A stretch of 33,498 nt of DNA from Slackia sp. (GCA_029266945.1 JARIED010000030.1:1-33498), one strand, 5' to 3'; shown: positions 17,544-25,687, counted from the first letter of the stretch. A program made the numbers and translations. The notes: generated by a model from the letters alone, not told the origin.

Positions 17544-18035
17544 CTATCGGATGCCCGCCAGACCGACGCCCGCGAGCATCTCGCGCTCGCGCGCCTCCAT
17601 CTCCTCCGCTTCCTCGTCGGAATGCACATGGTCCCAGCCGCACAGGTGCAAAAGGCCGTGGACCAGCAGCACCGCGAGCTCCTGCTGAGGCGTAGTGCCG
17701 AACTGGGCGGTCTGCTCGCGAGCCACGTCGGAGGCAATCACGATGTCGCCGAGCAGATACGGCTCCTCATCGGGAACGCCCGCGTCCTCGAACGCATCGC
17801 CCTCGTCGAAATCGTCATCGTAGCCGTCGCATTCGAACGAAAGCACGTCGGTCGGACGATCGATGCCGCGGAATTCCCTGTTCAGGCGATGCACTTCCTC
17901 GTTCGTGGTCAACGTGATGGACACCTCGGTGTTTTCCGGCTGGCCTTCCTGCGCCAGCACGTACCGGGAGATTCCCTCGATATCGACTCCTTCGGCGATA
18001 TCCGCACCGTGTTCGATTTCAACAGCGATATGCAT
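17544..18035 (-). CDS. ybeY: rRNA maturation endoribonuclease YbeY
   Basis: Metal-dependent enzyme for 16S rRNA 3'-end maturation and ribosome quality control. The 163 residues keep the zinc motif HGLLHLCGWDH (H126, H130, H136) and the upstream RPTDVLSF segment. Between that segment and LGDIVI there is an unusually acidic insert (about residues 69-92, mostly Asp, Glu and Gly). The ATG at 18035 follows GAGAGAGG. It is last in the mtaB-dgkA-rsmE-ybeY group, 96 bases after rsmE. Confidence 0.95.
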   Translation of the reverse strand: MHIAVEIEHGADIAEGVDIEGISRYVLAQEGQPENTEVSITLTTNEEVHRLNREFRGIDRPTDVLSFECDGYDDDFDEGDAFEDAGVPDEEPYLLGDIVIASDVAREQTAQFGTTPQQELAVLLVHGLLHLCGWDHVHSDEEAEEMEAREREMLAGVGLAGIR

Positions 18036-18131
18036 CGACTACCTCTCTCTTTCCATTCTCATGATGCCGCAAGCGACCCTGCGCGATCCAGGGGGGCGCC
18101 TGCCGTACGGGACGCGCGACTTCAAGACCGT

Positions 18132-18938
18132 CTAAGCGCGGCATGTTCCACGCCCGCTGCCCATGCCGCCGCACTCGTACAGAACGAGCGCCGGAGCAAC
18201 AACGCCCGCCGTCTCCGTGCGAAGGATCGAAGAGCCGAGAGTCACCGGCCACGCGCGGCGGCCGGCCGTAAGCGTCTCCACTTCGGAAGCAGAAAGCCCT
18301 CCCTCGGGACCGACGACTACCACGATACGGGCATCTCGGACATCGCGTACGCCGCATTCCTCGAAGGCGGAGCCGAGCGCGGACGCGATAGTCGAAGTGG
18401 CAGGACATTCTTCCCAGCATACGAGCACGGCCGTCGCCTCGGCGAACAGGTCGGCCGCCTGGGCGACGCTTACAGGCTCCGACACCTCGGGCACGGCCGC
18501 CCTTCCCGCCTGCATGGCCGCGGAACGGGCGATCGCCTGCCAGCGCTGCGTTTTCGCGGCGGTCTTCTTCGCATCGAGCTTCACCACGCTGCGCGAGCAC
18601 GCAAGCGGCACGAAGGCGCTCACGCCCACTTCGGTAGCATGGCGCACGATATCGTCCATCTTGTCGCCTTTGGCAAGACCCTGCGCCAGCACGACGGTCG
18701 GACCGTCTTCGAGGGCGTCGAGCTTCTGGACGATGCGCACCACGATGTCGCCGTCCGTCGAAACGACCTCGCACTCGAAATAATCCTGCGCGGCGTCGAC
18801 GACGCTGAGATGCTCGCCCGGCTCGAGCCTGAGCACGCGGGCATGTTTGGCGTCTTCGGGGCTCAGGCGCAAGGCGAAGCACGGTTCGGCTTCCAATTCA
18901 AGGACCTGTCCGTCGAGAAAGAAATGATGCAAAGACAT
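18132..18938 (-). CDS. rsmE: 16S rRNA (uracil-1498-N3) methyltransferase
   Basis: SPOUT-family enzyme that makes m3U1498 in 16S rRNA. The 268 residues have an N-terminal PUA-like domain (HHFFLDG at the start) and the knotted SAM-binding part: LAQGLAKGDKMD, CSRSVVK, VVVGPEGGLSASEV and LGSSILRTETA. Start at 18938 has GGGGAG just upstream; the 23 residues before it in the same frame are not family-like. In many Gram-positive genomes rsmE follows dnaJ and prmA; here prmA is absent and mtaB and a dgkA-type gene come first. Confidence 0.95.
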   Translation of the reverse strand: MSLHHFFLDGQVLELEAEPCFALRLSPEDAKHARVLRLEPGEHLSVVDAAQDYFECEVVSTDGDIVVRIVQKLDALEDGPTVVLAQGLAKGDKMDDIVRHATEVGVSAFVPLACSRSVVKLDAKKTAAKTQRWQAIARSAAMQAGRAAVPEVSEPVSVAQAADLFAEATAVLVCWEECPATSTIASALGSAFEECGVRDVRDARIVVVVGPEGGLSASEVETLTAGRRAWPVTLGSSILRTETAGVVAPALVLYECGGMGSGRGTCRA

Positions 18939-18999
18939 AGCTCCCCTTCCGAATGGGCTTCCGCCCGCCGCGCCCGCGACGCGCCGGTCAGCCCCGTAA

Positions 19000-19395
19000 T
19001 CAAACAATGTCGAAAAGTTTCAATGCCGCAGGCACGTAGACGGCAAGCCCCACGACGACGCTCATGCAGGCCGTGATGAGCGCAGCACCCGCCGCGCAGT
19101 CTTTCGCGCGCTTGGCCAGCGGGTGTATTTCGGGCGAAGCCAGATCGACCACCGCCTCAATCGCAGTGTTCACCGTTTCAAGAGCGAGCTGGATGCCGAC
19201 GCACATGACCACGGCCGCAAACCCCCATACGGGCACCTGCAAAAGCACGCACAGAAGCACGGCCGCCGCCGCCGCGAGGCAATCCACCTTGAAGTTTCGC
19301 TCGGACGAGGCGAAACGCACGCCTTGAACCGCGTATCCGAACGACTTGACCAGCGCGTTTTCCCGTTTCAGATCGGCCCCGGTCTTCTCGCTCAT
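19000..19395 (-). CDS. dgkA: diacylglycerol/undecaprenol kinase family protein
   Basis: Small integral-membrane lipid kinase; in Gram-positives the family usually phosphorylates undecaprenol or diacylglycerol. The 131 residues show the family pattern: SFGYAVQGVRFASSERNFKVD, a first membrane helix (about 48-62), a second containing the catalytic-type segment LETVNTAIEAVVDL, and RAKDCAAGAALI in the third. It starts in ATGA overlap with the mtaB stop, so translation is coupled. Substrate is not decided by the sequence. Confidence 0.9.
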   Translation of the reverse strand: MSEKTGADLKRENALVKSFGYAVQGVRFASSERNFKVDCLAAAAAVLLCVLLQVPVWGFAAVVMCVGIQLALETVNTAIEAVVDLASPEIHPLAKRAKDCAAGAALITACMSVVVGLAVYVPAALKLFDIV

Positions 19396-20615
19396 AGCCT
19401 GAACTCCGTCAACTCGCCCACGCACGCATCTTCGGACACGCGCACTTCATGATAGCTTTCGGTGGTCGCCACGCCGTTCGTCTCGACCAACGCGAGCTCG
19501 ACCGTTCCTGCGCGACGCGCGAGGTCTTCGTCGCGAAGGCGCTGCGCGACGCTTTCGATGCGCTTGGCGCGCTCGGCCTTCACGGCAGGGTCGACCTGGT
19601 CGGCGCGGCAAGCCGCGGGCGTTCCCTCGCGCATCGAATACCGGAAGATATGCATCTTGGAAAAACGGCAGTGCTCGGCCATCGACACCGTGGCCTGGAA
19701 ATCCTCTTCGGTCTCGCCCGGAAAGCCGACGATGACGTCGGTGGAAAGGGACAACATCGGCATGGCCTCGTAGAGCCTGTCGACCAGGTCCTCGAAATAC
19801 GCCGCCTTGTAAGGGCGCGCCATTTCCTTGAGAACCTTGGGAGAGCCCGACTGCAGCGGCAGATGCAGATGCCTGCAGATGCGGCCGTCGGATCGCGCCA
19901 TCAGCTCGATCAGGTCGTCGTGGACGTCGCGCGGCTCGACCGACGAAATGCGGAATCGCACGCCATCGTCGGTCGCTTCGAGCAGGCGTCGCAAAAGTCC
20001 CGCAAGCGTCATGCCCTCGAACGCATAGGAACCGAGATTGATGCCCGTCAGGACGATTTCGCGCACGCCCGCCTGAGCCAGGCGGACCGCCTCGGAAACG
20101 ATTTCGTCGGCAGGCCTCGACCAAGCGCGGCCGCGAGCCACATGAACGATGCAGTACGTGCAGGCGTTGTTGCAGCCGTCTTGCACCTTGATGCCCACGC
20201 GCGTGGGGAATTCGTCGCCGACGCGCAGCAAAGGCGCGGCGCCGTGAGGTTCGAAGGAAGACCCCTCGGGAGCGAGCAGCCCCATCATGGAGCCCTTCGG
20301 CACCACCTGGACGCGGGCATCCATCGCCTCGAACACCTCGGGCGAGATGGCGGCGGCGCATCCGGTGACGATGACGCGGGCGCGATCGTTCGCACGCAGC
20401 GCGCCGCGCACCGCCTTGCGGGTCTTCTTCTCGGCTTCGCCGGTGACGGTGCATGTGTTCACGATGACCAGGTCTGCGGATTCTTCGTCGACCGCTTCGC
20501 CTCCGCGGGCGAGCAGAGCTGCGGTGAAGTCGTCGCTTTCGACGCGGTTGACCTTGCAGCCCAAATTGACCACATGAAACGTCTGGGAACGGCGGGGTTC
20601 GGTATCGGACACCAT
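19392..20615 (-). CDS. mtaB: tRNA (N6-threonylcarbamoyladenosine-37-C2) methylthiotransferase
   Basis: Radical-SAM enzyme that converts t6A37 to ms2t6A37 in tRNAs reading ANN codons. The 407 residues carry the N-terminal UPF0004 cluster cysteines (C20, C55, C86), the radical-SAM CNNACTYC (C148, C152, C155), the GINLGSY and FPGETEEDF core motifs, and a C-terminal TRAM-like region that is rather short. I call MtaB and not MiaB because of the LGCKVNRVE start and the neighbours dnaJ and rsmE. The ATG at 20615 has GAAAGG upstream; the promoter must lie in or near the hairpins that end the dnaJ transcript. Confidence 0.93.
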   Translation of the reverse strand: MVSDTEPRRSQTFHVVNLGCKVNRVESDDFTAALLARGGEAVDEESADLVIVNTCTVTGEAEKKTRKAVRGALRANDRARVIVTGCAAAISPEVFEAMDARVQVVPKGSMMGLLAPEGSSFEPHGAAPLLRVGDEFPTRVGIKVQDGCNNACTYCIVHVARGRAWSRPADEIVSEAVRLAQAGVREIVLTGINLGSYAFEGMTLAGLLRRLLEATDDGVRFRISSVEPRDVHDDLIELMARSDGRICRHLHLPLQSGSPKVLKEMARPYKAAYFEDLVDRLYEAMPMLSLSTDVIVGFPGETEEDFQATVSMAEHCRFSKMHIFRYSMREGTPAACRADQVDPAVKAERAKRIESVAQRLRDEDLARRAGTVELALVETNGVATTESYHEVRVSEDACVGELTEFRL

Positions 20616-20658
20616 CGGAGCCTTTCAACGGAAACATCGATGCGTACGAATATAAGCG

Positions 20659-20679
20659 AAAACGGCCCCGTAAGGGCCG
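20659..20679 (-). terminator. intrinsic terminator between dnaJ and mtaB
   Basis: Minus-strand CGGCCC-TTACG-GGGCCG followed by TTTTCGC is a typical short terminator. It lies 100 bases after dnaJ and only about 45 bases before the mtaB start. A possible -10 (TATATT, 20649-20654) follows directly after the T-tract. Confidence 0.7.
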
Positions 20680-20731
20680 CGCGCGGGCGGCGCGCTCGAA
20701 TCAGCATAAAAGCCTTATAGCGAAACGCGAA

Positions 20732-20753
20732 GCGGCGGCCTTCCGGCCGCCGC
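20732..20753 (-). terminator. strong hairpin just after dnaJ
   Basis: A perfect 9-bp GC stem (GCGGCGGCC-GGAA-GGCCGCCGC on the minus strand) starts 26 bases after the dnaJ stop. Its tail (TTCGCGTTT) is only partly T-rich, so it may protect the 3' end or act together with the terminator 53 bases further on. Confidence 0.55.
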
Positions 20754-20778
20754 GCATGCATGCTCGTTTTCGATCGGC

Positions 20779-21918
20779 TTAGTTGAACGCGTCGCGCAGC
20801 TTCTGCAGCGGGCTGCGCGCATCGGAGACCTCTTCGCCGAACTCCTGCGCCACCTTCTCGAGCAGCTCGCGCTGCTTCTTGGTGACCTTCTTCGGAATAA
20901 GGACGTTGATATGCACGTACATGTCGCCGCGCGAATCGGAGTTCAGGCGCGGCATGCCCATGCCCTTCACGCGCACGATCTGCTCGTTCTGGCAACCCTC
21001 GGGAATGCGCACCTGCACCTTCTCGTCCTCGAAAATGCCGTCGATTTCGATTTCGGCGCCCAGCGTGGCCTGGATGAAGCTCACGTTGGCACGCGCATGC
21101 AGGTTGTCGCCTTCACGCTCGAAGAACTCGTGCGGCTGGATGCGGCAGGTGACGATCAGGTCGCCCGCCTTAGCGCCGTGCATGCCCGCCTCGCCGAAGC
21201 CGCTCACGCGCAGCTGCTGGCCCTCGCGGATGCCTGCGGGAACTTCGACCGTCACATGCTGGCGGTCGGGAATGCGGCCCTGGCCCTCGCACTCCTCGCA
21301 CGGGTTCTCGATGACCTTGCCCGTGCCGCCGCAGTTGCGGCAGGTGCTGGCTGTCTGCATATCGCCGAGGAAGGTGTGCTGCACCGTGACCACGCGGCCG
21401 CGGCCCTCGCATTCGGGGCAGTCGACCTCGTGGCCGCCCTCGCCCATGCCGCTGCCGCCGCACGCCTCGCACGGAGCCAGGCGGTCGTAGACGATTTCCT
21501 TCTTAGCTCCAGCAGCGACCTCTTCGAGCGTCAGGCGCAGACCGACTCCCATATCGCGGCCTTCCTTGCGCACGTTGGCGCGGCCGCCCGCGGCGCCGCC
21601 GAAGAAGCTCGAGAACAGATCGCCCATGCCGAAGCCGCCGCCGAACAGGTCGTCGAAATCGACGTACTGATAGCCGCCCGCCCCGCCTGCGCCGCTCGCG
21701 GCGCCAGGAATGGTGCCGAAACGGTCGTACTGGGCGCGCTTCGTGGAATCAGAAAGCACGTCGTAGGCCTCGTTAAGCTCTTTGAAACGGTCCTCGGCGT
21801 CGGGAGCCTTGTTGACATCGGGATGAAGTTCGCGCGCCTTGCGACGGAACGCCTTCTTGATTTCGTCGTCGGTGGCGGTTTTCGATACGCCGAGAATAGC
21901 GTAGAGGTCTTTTGCCAT
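20779..21918 (-). CDS. dnaJ: chaperone protein DnaJ
   Basis: Hsp40 co-chaperone that stimulates DnaK. The 379 residues have a complete J domain with HPD (32-34), a Gly/Phe-rich stretch (about 70-110), four zinc-finger repeats ([32 protein letters not shown]) and the C-terminal substrate-binding part, so it is a full type-I DnaJ. It follows hrcA by 24 bases and must be co-transcribed under CIRCE/HrcA control. Actinobacteria commonly have this hrcA-dnaJ2 pair apart from grpE-dnaK, so a second dnaJ may exist elsewhere in the genome. Confidence 0.97.
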   Translation of the reverse strand: MAKDLYAILGVSKTATDDEIKKAFRRKARELHPDVNKAPDAEDRFKELNEAYDVLSDSTKRAQYDRFGTIPGAASGAGGAGGYQYVDFDDLFGGGFGMGDLFSSFFGGAAGGRANVRKEGRDMGVGLRLTLEEVAAGAKKEIVYDRLAPCEACGGSGMGEGGHEVDCPECEGRGRVVTVQHTFLGDMQTASTCRNCGGTGKVIENPCEECEGQGRIPDRQHVTVEVPAGIREGQQLRVSGFGEAGMHGAKAGDLIVTCRIQPHEFFEREGDNLHARANVSFIQATLGAEIEIDGIFEDEKVQVRIPEGCQNEQIVRVKGMGMPRLNSDSRGDMYVHINVLIPKKVTKKQRELLEKVAQEFGEEVSDARSPLQKLRDAFN

Positions 21919-21942
21919 AACGATTGGTTACCTTCCTCGTAT

Positions 21943-22947
21943 TTACAGGTCGCGCAGCGCGCTTCGTGCGGCGCGGACGGCGTTGATGACTTTCGAATAA
22001 TCCATGCGCGTGGGGCCGATGACCGCCACGATGCCCGAAGAATCGGACGGGCCGTACTGCGCGGCTATGACCGACACGCCGGAGAGCTGGCTCGCGCCGT
22101 TCTCGCTGCCGATGCGCACCTCCAGGGCGTTGCCCGATTCCGCCACGTCGTCGAACAGGTGCATAAGCACGGTATCGTCTTCGAGCACCTGGAGCACGGG
22201 AAGCGCGGCGGCGGCGTTGCTGAACTCGGGCTTGTTCAGAAGCGATGAGATGCCGAGCCTGTAAGCGCGGTCCGACTCCCCCGCGTTGAGGCATTCGACC
22301 AGCTCGTCGACCACGATACGTCCGAGAGGGCTCGCCAAGGCGTCGGAAGTACGCTGCGCGGCCATGCCGCGGACCTCCGACATCGGCCTTCCCGAAAGAA
22401 CATCGTTCAAGGCGTTCTGGACGGATGCGAGATCATCGGGCGAAACCTCTTCGGCGAACTCAACGTGGCGGTCGAGCACCTGGCCGTCGTCGGTAACGAC
22501 CACCATGAGCGCGCGGTAGGGCGTGAACGACACGAGCGACACCTGCTTGACGGCGGTGCCCAGAAGCGAAGGGGCCAAGACGACCGACAGGCAGTCGGTC
22601 AGACGAGTGAGGGCCGCAGAGGTCTTCTCCATGAGGTCGTCCATCTTCGAAGCCGCATCGCGCAGCTCGTCGAATGCGGTCCCTTCGGTCCCGTCGCCGT
22701 ACTCCTCTTCGAGGAGATCGTCGACGAAAGCGCGATAGCCTGCATCGGTGGGAATGCGGCCCGCCGAAGTGTGGGGAGACGTCAGGTAGCCTTCGTCCTC
22801 GAGCACCGACAGCTCGTTGCGCACCGTGGCCGGGGATACGCCTAGGCGATAGCGGTCGACGAGCGTACGCGAGCCGACGGGCTGTGCATTGGCGATGTAT
22901 TCCTCGATGAGCGCCTGAAGCACTCTTTGCCTGCGATCAGACAACAC
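21943..22947 (-). CDS. hrcA: heat-inducible transcription repressor HrcA
   Basis: Represses class I heat-shock genes by binding CIRCE. The 334 residues have an N-terminal winged helix (LSDRRQRVLQALIEEYI, then GVSPATVRNELSVLEDEGYL) and the GAF-like and inserted dimerisation domains. I place the start at a GTG (22947) because AAGGAGG lies nine bases before it and the product then begins VLSDRR as family members do. ATGs at 22968 and 22992 are in frame but have no ribosome-binding site. Its own promoter carries CIRCE, so it is autoregulated together with dnaJ. Confidence 0.93.
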   Translation of the reverse strand: MLSDRRQRVLQALIEEYIANAQPVGSRTLVDRYRLGVSPATVRNELSVLEDEGYLTSPHTSAGRIPTDAGYRAFVDDLLEEEYGDGTEGTAFDELRDAASKMDDLMEKTSAALTRLTDCLSVVLAPSLLGTAVKQVSLVSFTPYRALMVVVTDDGQVLDRHVEFAEEVSPDDLASVQNALNDVLSGRPMSEVRGMAAQRTSDALASPLGRIVVDELVECLNAGESDRAYRLGISSLLNKPEFSNAAAALPVLQVLEDDTVLMHLFDDVAESGNALEVRIGSENGASQLSGVSVIAAQYGPSDSSGIVAVIGPTRMDYSKVINAVRAARSALRDL

Positions 22948-23010
22948 GAATCTCGTCCTCCTTCGCATCGCGAGGTCTGCCGTTCTTTGCATGAATCCGA
23001 TATGAAGGTG

Positions 23011-23040
23011 ATTCTAGCAGCCTTGAAACACGAGTGCTAA
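23011..23040 (-). promoter_or_regulatory. CIRCE operator over the hrcA promoter
   Basis: On the minus strand TTAGCACTC (23040-23032) is a perfect CIRCE left arm. Nine bases later GGCTGCTAG (23022-23014) matches the right-arm consensus GAGTGCTAA at six of nine positions. The element overlaps a promoter: -35 TTAGCA (23040-23035), an 18-base spacer and extended -10 TGC-TAGAAT (-10 at 23016-23011). HrcA bound here would block transcription directly. Confidence 0.85.
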
Positions 23041-23122
23041 CACGTCGTGCAAACGTCACGAACCCGTCATTGAGGGGATTTCTCCGCAGCGTCGTGCGCG
23101 GGAAAAGATCGGCATCGCAGGG

Positions 23123-23162
23123 GCAAAAGAAACGGCCCTCGCCGCACGAAGCGGCAAGGGCC
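23123..23162 (-). terminator. intrinsic terminator upstream of hrcA with no obvious gene of its own
   Basis: Minus-strand GGCCCT-T-GCCGC, loop TTCGT, GCGGC-G-AGGGCC, then GTTTCTTTT. It is a strong hairpin with a T-rich tail that would stop a minus-strand transcript about 285 bases after the dus stop and shield the hrcA promoter. It either ends a long dus 3' untranslated region or a small RNA starting in the AT-rich segment above. Confidence 0.75.
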
Positions 23163-23260
23163 TGAAACGTCGCCTCGTGCGATCCGACGCGACGAATGCA
23201 ATCGGCTTCGAAGTTCCGTCGCATTTCGAAAAACAAGACCGATGCGGCCTACATAGCTTT

Positions 23261-23307
23261 TTTGAACCTGTCAATATTGCCATTTTAAGTATATCGATAG
23301 GTTCAAA
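23261..23307. repeat. inverted repeat 1 in the AT-rich dus-hrcA spacer
   Basis: TTTGAACCTGTC (23261-23272) is repeated inverted as GATAGGTTCAAA (23296-23307), with 11 of 12 bases complementary, around a 23-base AT-rich centre. The left arm includes a minus-strand TTGACA (23274-23269), a perfect -35 hexamer, although no good -10 stands 17 bases on. Confidence 0.7.
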
Positions 23308-23311
23308 TTAT

Positions 23312-23361
23312 TTTTGGACTTATCGATATGAATTACCATTTCATTTTCGATAAGTCCAAAA
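23312..23361. repeat. inverted repeat 2, perfect 15-bp arms
   Basis: TTTTGGACTTATCGA (23312-23326) and its exact complement TCGATAAGTCCAAAA (23347-23361) enclose 20 bases. The arms end in AT-rich sequence with no T-tract in the right place, so this does not look like a terminator. The ATCGATA core also occurs in repeat 1. The remaining spacer (23362-23447 and 23163-23260) holds no gene I can support. Confidence 0.8.
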
Positions 23362-23447
23362 TGGTTCATACGGGAAATATATCGCAATGTCGCAGACCGC
23401 ACCACCGCGATAAGGCCTTCGGGGCATCACAGGGAACCACAGCTCCG

Positions 23448-24488
23448 TTATGACCCTTGGGCCAGATACGCGGCCTCTTCCGCTTCGATGCGCGAGCGGT
23501 CCGCGAGCAAACCCTCGAGAACCCGGTCGAAATCGGGCAGAGTCACGCAACGATTCAATTCGCCGCGCGCATGGGCGGCGCCGGGGATGCCGTGCAGATA
23601 CCACATGACGTGCTTGCGCATATACACGAGATTGTTTCCCATGCGATGCGAAAGGATTTCGGCGTGTCGGTGAGCCATAGCGACGCGCTCTTCGACCGTC
23701 GGAGAAGCAGGCTCTTCCCCACCCTGCAAGGAGGCCTTCGCGCGCGCGAAAAGCCACGGATCGCCCTGGGCGGCTCGACCGATCATCACCGCATCGCACC
23801 CGGTACGCTCGACGAGCGCTACGGCATCCGAGCCGCTGCGCACGTCGCCGTTGCCGATAACGGGAATGGCGACGGCCTGCTTCACGCGAGCCACGACGCC
23901 CCAGTCGGCGACGCCGCTGTAGAACTGGGCGGCCGTGCGGCCGTGCACTGCCACCGCGGCGGCTCCCGCGTCTTCGACCCTTCGCGCGAACTCGACGGCG
24001 ACGTCCTCCCCTTCGTGATAGCCCTTTCGAAACTTCACGGTCACGGGATGCTCGACCGCGGCAGACACCTGGCGTACGATATCGCACGCCGTATCGGGCG
24101 TCGTCAGCAAGGCGCTGCCGTCGCCTTTCTTCACGATCTTGCGCGCAGGGCAACCCATGTTGATGTCGATGTAGGCGAGCGCATCGCCCATCTGTTCTTC
24201 GACCCAGGCGGCCTCGCGCGCCATGGTATGAGGCTCGTGGCCGAACAGCTGCACGGCGACGCGCTTCTCGTTGGGCGCTCGGTCGAGCAGATGGCGCGTC
24301 TTCTCGTTGGCAAACGAAAGGGCCTTCGACGACACCATCTCGGTATAGGTCAAATCGACGCCACACTCGACGCACAGCTGTCTGAAGGCGAGGTCGTTCA
24401 CGCCCGCCATGGGCGCAAGCAGCACGGGGACGTCGGCATGCCCGCCACCCGCCGACGCGTTCGACGCGAACTTACGGAGCCAGCTCAT
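23448..24488 (-). CDS. dusB: tRNA dihydrouridine synthase, DusB-like
   Basis: FMN enzyme that reduces specific uridines in tRNA. The 346 residues form the Dus TIM barrel: LLAPMAGVNDLAFR, QLFGHEP, the catalytic Cys in INMGCPARKIVKKGDGSAL (C113), VKFRKGY, VHGRTAAQFYSG, IPVIGNGDV and MIGRAAQGDPW, then the helical tRNA-binding domain with MRKHVMWYLHG. It resembles DusB more than DusA or DusC, but paralogue assignment is by eye. Start at 24488 has GGGAGG six bases upstream and overlaps the hemW stop by 17 bases, so the two are coupled. Confidence 0.93.
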   Translation of the reverse strand: MSWLRKFASNASAGGGHADVPVLLAPMAGVNDLAFRQLCVECGVDLTYTEMVSSKALSFANEKTRHLLDRAPNEKRVAVQLFGHEPHTMAREAAWVEEQMGDALAYIDINMGCPARKIVKKGDGSALLTTPDTACDIVRQVSAAVEHPVTVKFRKGYHEGEDVAVEFARRVEDAGAAAVAVHGRTAAQFYSGVADWGVVARVKQAVAIPVIGNGDVRSGSDAVALVERTGCDAVMIGRAAQGDPWLFARAKASLQGGEEPASPTVEERVAMAHRHAEILSHRMGNNLVYMRKHVMWYLHGIPGAAHARGELNRCVTLPDFDRVLEGLLADRSRIEAEEAAYLAQGS

Positions 24489-25584
24489 AGATCCTCCCAT
24501 ACAGCTCGTTGCCAAGAAGCCAACCGCCGAACGTCGGCACGAAACGTCCGTCCTTACGCTCGACCAGATTGTCGCGCACCAAGCCCCTGAACGTCTCCTG
24601 CACCGTCGGAAGCAGCAGCGCCGCCTCGAGCACCTCTTCCTCGGAGACGCCGCGGCACATGCGCATCTTCATCATGAGGTCTTCAGCGGCCATCTGACGG
24701 CGATCGAGGTCGTCGACCACTTCGCCGTCCTGAACGCGCATGCGGCGCGCGTCGTTTTGCGTCATCGTGACGGCCGACAAGCCGAGGCCGAGATACGGCA
24801 CGCCCGTCCAGTAGGCTATGTTGTGCTTGCACTCGTAGCCTTCCTTGGCGTAGCTTGCCACCTCGTAACGATGGAAGCCTGCGGGCGCCAACACATTGGG
24901 CGCCATGGACATCATGAGGGCCTCCTGCTCCTCGTCCACATCGTCGATCTGCCCCTTGTCGACCATCTTCTGAAACGGCGTGTGCTCCTCGATGGTGAGC
25001 GGATAGACGCTGACATGCGTCACGCCCAAATCGACCGCCTTGTTCAAGCTTTCGAGGAACATCTCGGGCGTCTGGCCCGAGATGCCGCACATCAAATCGA
25101 CGGACACGTTCTCAAAGCGCTCCTGCGCCATGTGGACGGCCTCTTCGGCGCGCGCGCCGTCATGGACGCGGTCGAGCGTGCGAAGCAGGCCGTCGTCGAA
25201 GCTTTGCACGCCGATGGACAGGCGGTTCACGCCAAGCGCGTAGATGTCGCGAATCAGTTCGGGCGTGATGCTTTCGGGATTCGCCTCCATGGAGCACTCC
25301 ACCTCGGGCGTCAGGTCCATGGATACGCCCAGCGTGTACAGCAGGTTGGAAAGATGCTTCGAGCCGATGTACGAAGGCGTGCCGCCGCCGAGGTACACCG
25401 TTTCGATCGCCGAGAGCTCGCCCTCTTTCGCATTGCGGCGGATGTCCAGGATGAGCCGCTCGATATACTCGCCGATTTCGGGGCTGTCGCGCTCGACCGC
25501 GCGCGTGGCGAAATCGCAATAAGCACAACGATGTTTGCAGAACGGAAGATGGATATAGAGCGCTTTATAAGGGTCGTGTGGCAT
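24472..25584 (-). CDS. hemW: HemW family radical-SAM protein (haem chaperone)
   Basis: Often annotated as oxygen-independent coproporphyrinogen III oxidase, but HemW proteins carry or transfer haem. The 370 residues have the CxxxCxxC of radical-SAM enzymes (C16, C20, C23 in CKHRCAYC), a GGGTPS motif, SIGVQSF, and the HNIAYW segment followed by LGLGLSA typical of HemW, plus a C-terminal winged-helix-like domain. ATG at 25584 has GGGAGG upstream. It keeps the Gram-positive lepA-hemW-hrcA neighbourhood but is separated from lepA by the EFR1 gene and from it by two strong hairpins. Confidence 0.92.
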   Translation of the reverse strand: MPHDPYKALYIHLPFCKHRCAYCDFATRAVERDSPEIGEYIERLILDIRRNAKEGELSAIETVYLGGGTPSYIGSKHLSNLLYTLGVSMDLTPEVECSMEANPESITPELIRDIYALGVNRLSIGVQSFDDGLLRTLDRVHDGARAEEAVHMAQERFENVSVDLMCGISGQTPEMFLESLNKAVDLGVTHVSVYPLTIEEHTPFQKMVDKGQIDDVDEEQEALMMSMAPNVLAPAGFHRYEVASYAKEGYECKHNIAYWTGVPYLGLGLSAVTMTQNDARRMRVQDGEVVDDLDRRQMAAEDLMMKMRMCRGVSEEEVLEAALLLPTVQETFRGLVRDNLVERKDGRFVPTFGGWLLGNELYGRIYELAP

Positions 25585-25610
25585 TGCCGTCCTCCCTCGT
25601 ATGGAACCGT

Positions 25611-25673
25611 GCGCGGCATCGTACAAGGATGCCGCGCGCTGCGAACAGCGCCCAGCGGAATGGCCGCCGGGCG
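25611..25673 (-). promoter_or_regulatory. tandem 10-bp hairpins in the EFR1-hemW spacer
   Basis: On the minus strand CGCCCGGCGG-CCATT-CCGCTGGGCG (25673-25649, one G-U pair) is followed by GCGCGGCATC-CTTGTAC-GATGCCGCGC (25637-25611, perfect). Neither has a T-tract, so they are not ordinary terminators. The second ends 26 bases before the hemW ATG, leaving the ribosome-binding site free. Confidence 0.6.
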
Positions 25674-25687
25674 TGGTTGCTTCAACG

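Noticed and set aside
17424..19076. Plus-strand open frame of 550 codons across ybeY and rsmE
   Set aside because: Covers two recognised genes, the rplS promoter and two spacers; composition is that of an antisense shadow.
20779..22947. Loss of grpE and dnaK from the hrcA operon as a novelty
   Set aside because: A separate hrcA-dnaJ2 pair is the common actinobacterial arrangement, so the absence is ordinary.
22937..23236. Minus-strand small open frame of 99 codons upstream of hrcA
   Set aside because: It would read through the orphan terminator, the CIRCE operator and the hrcA start, and has no ribosome-binding site.
23296..23320. GGTTCAAAT resembling a tRNA T-loop
   Set aside because: The flanking bases do not form a T stem and no acceptor or anticodon arm can be drawn; the match is part of inverted repeat 1.
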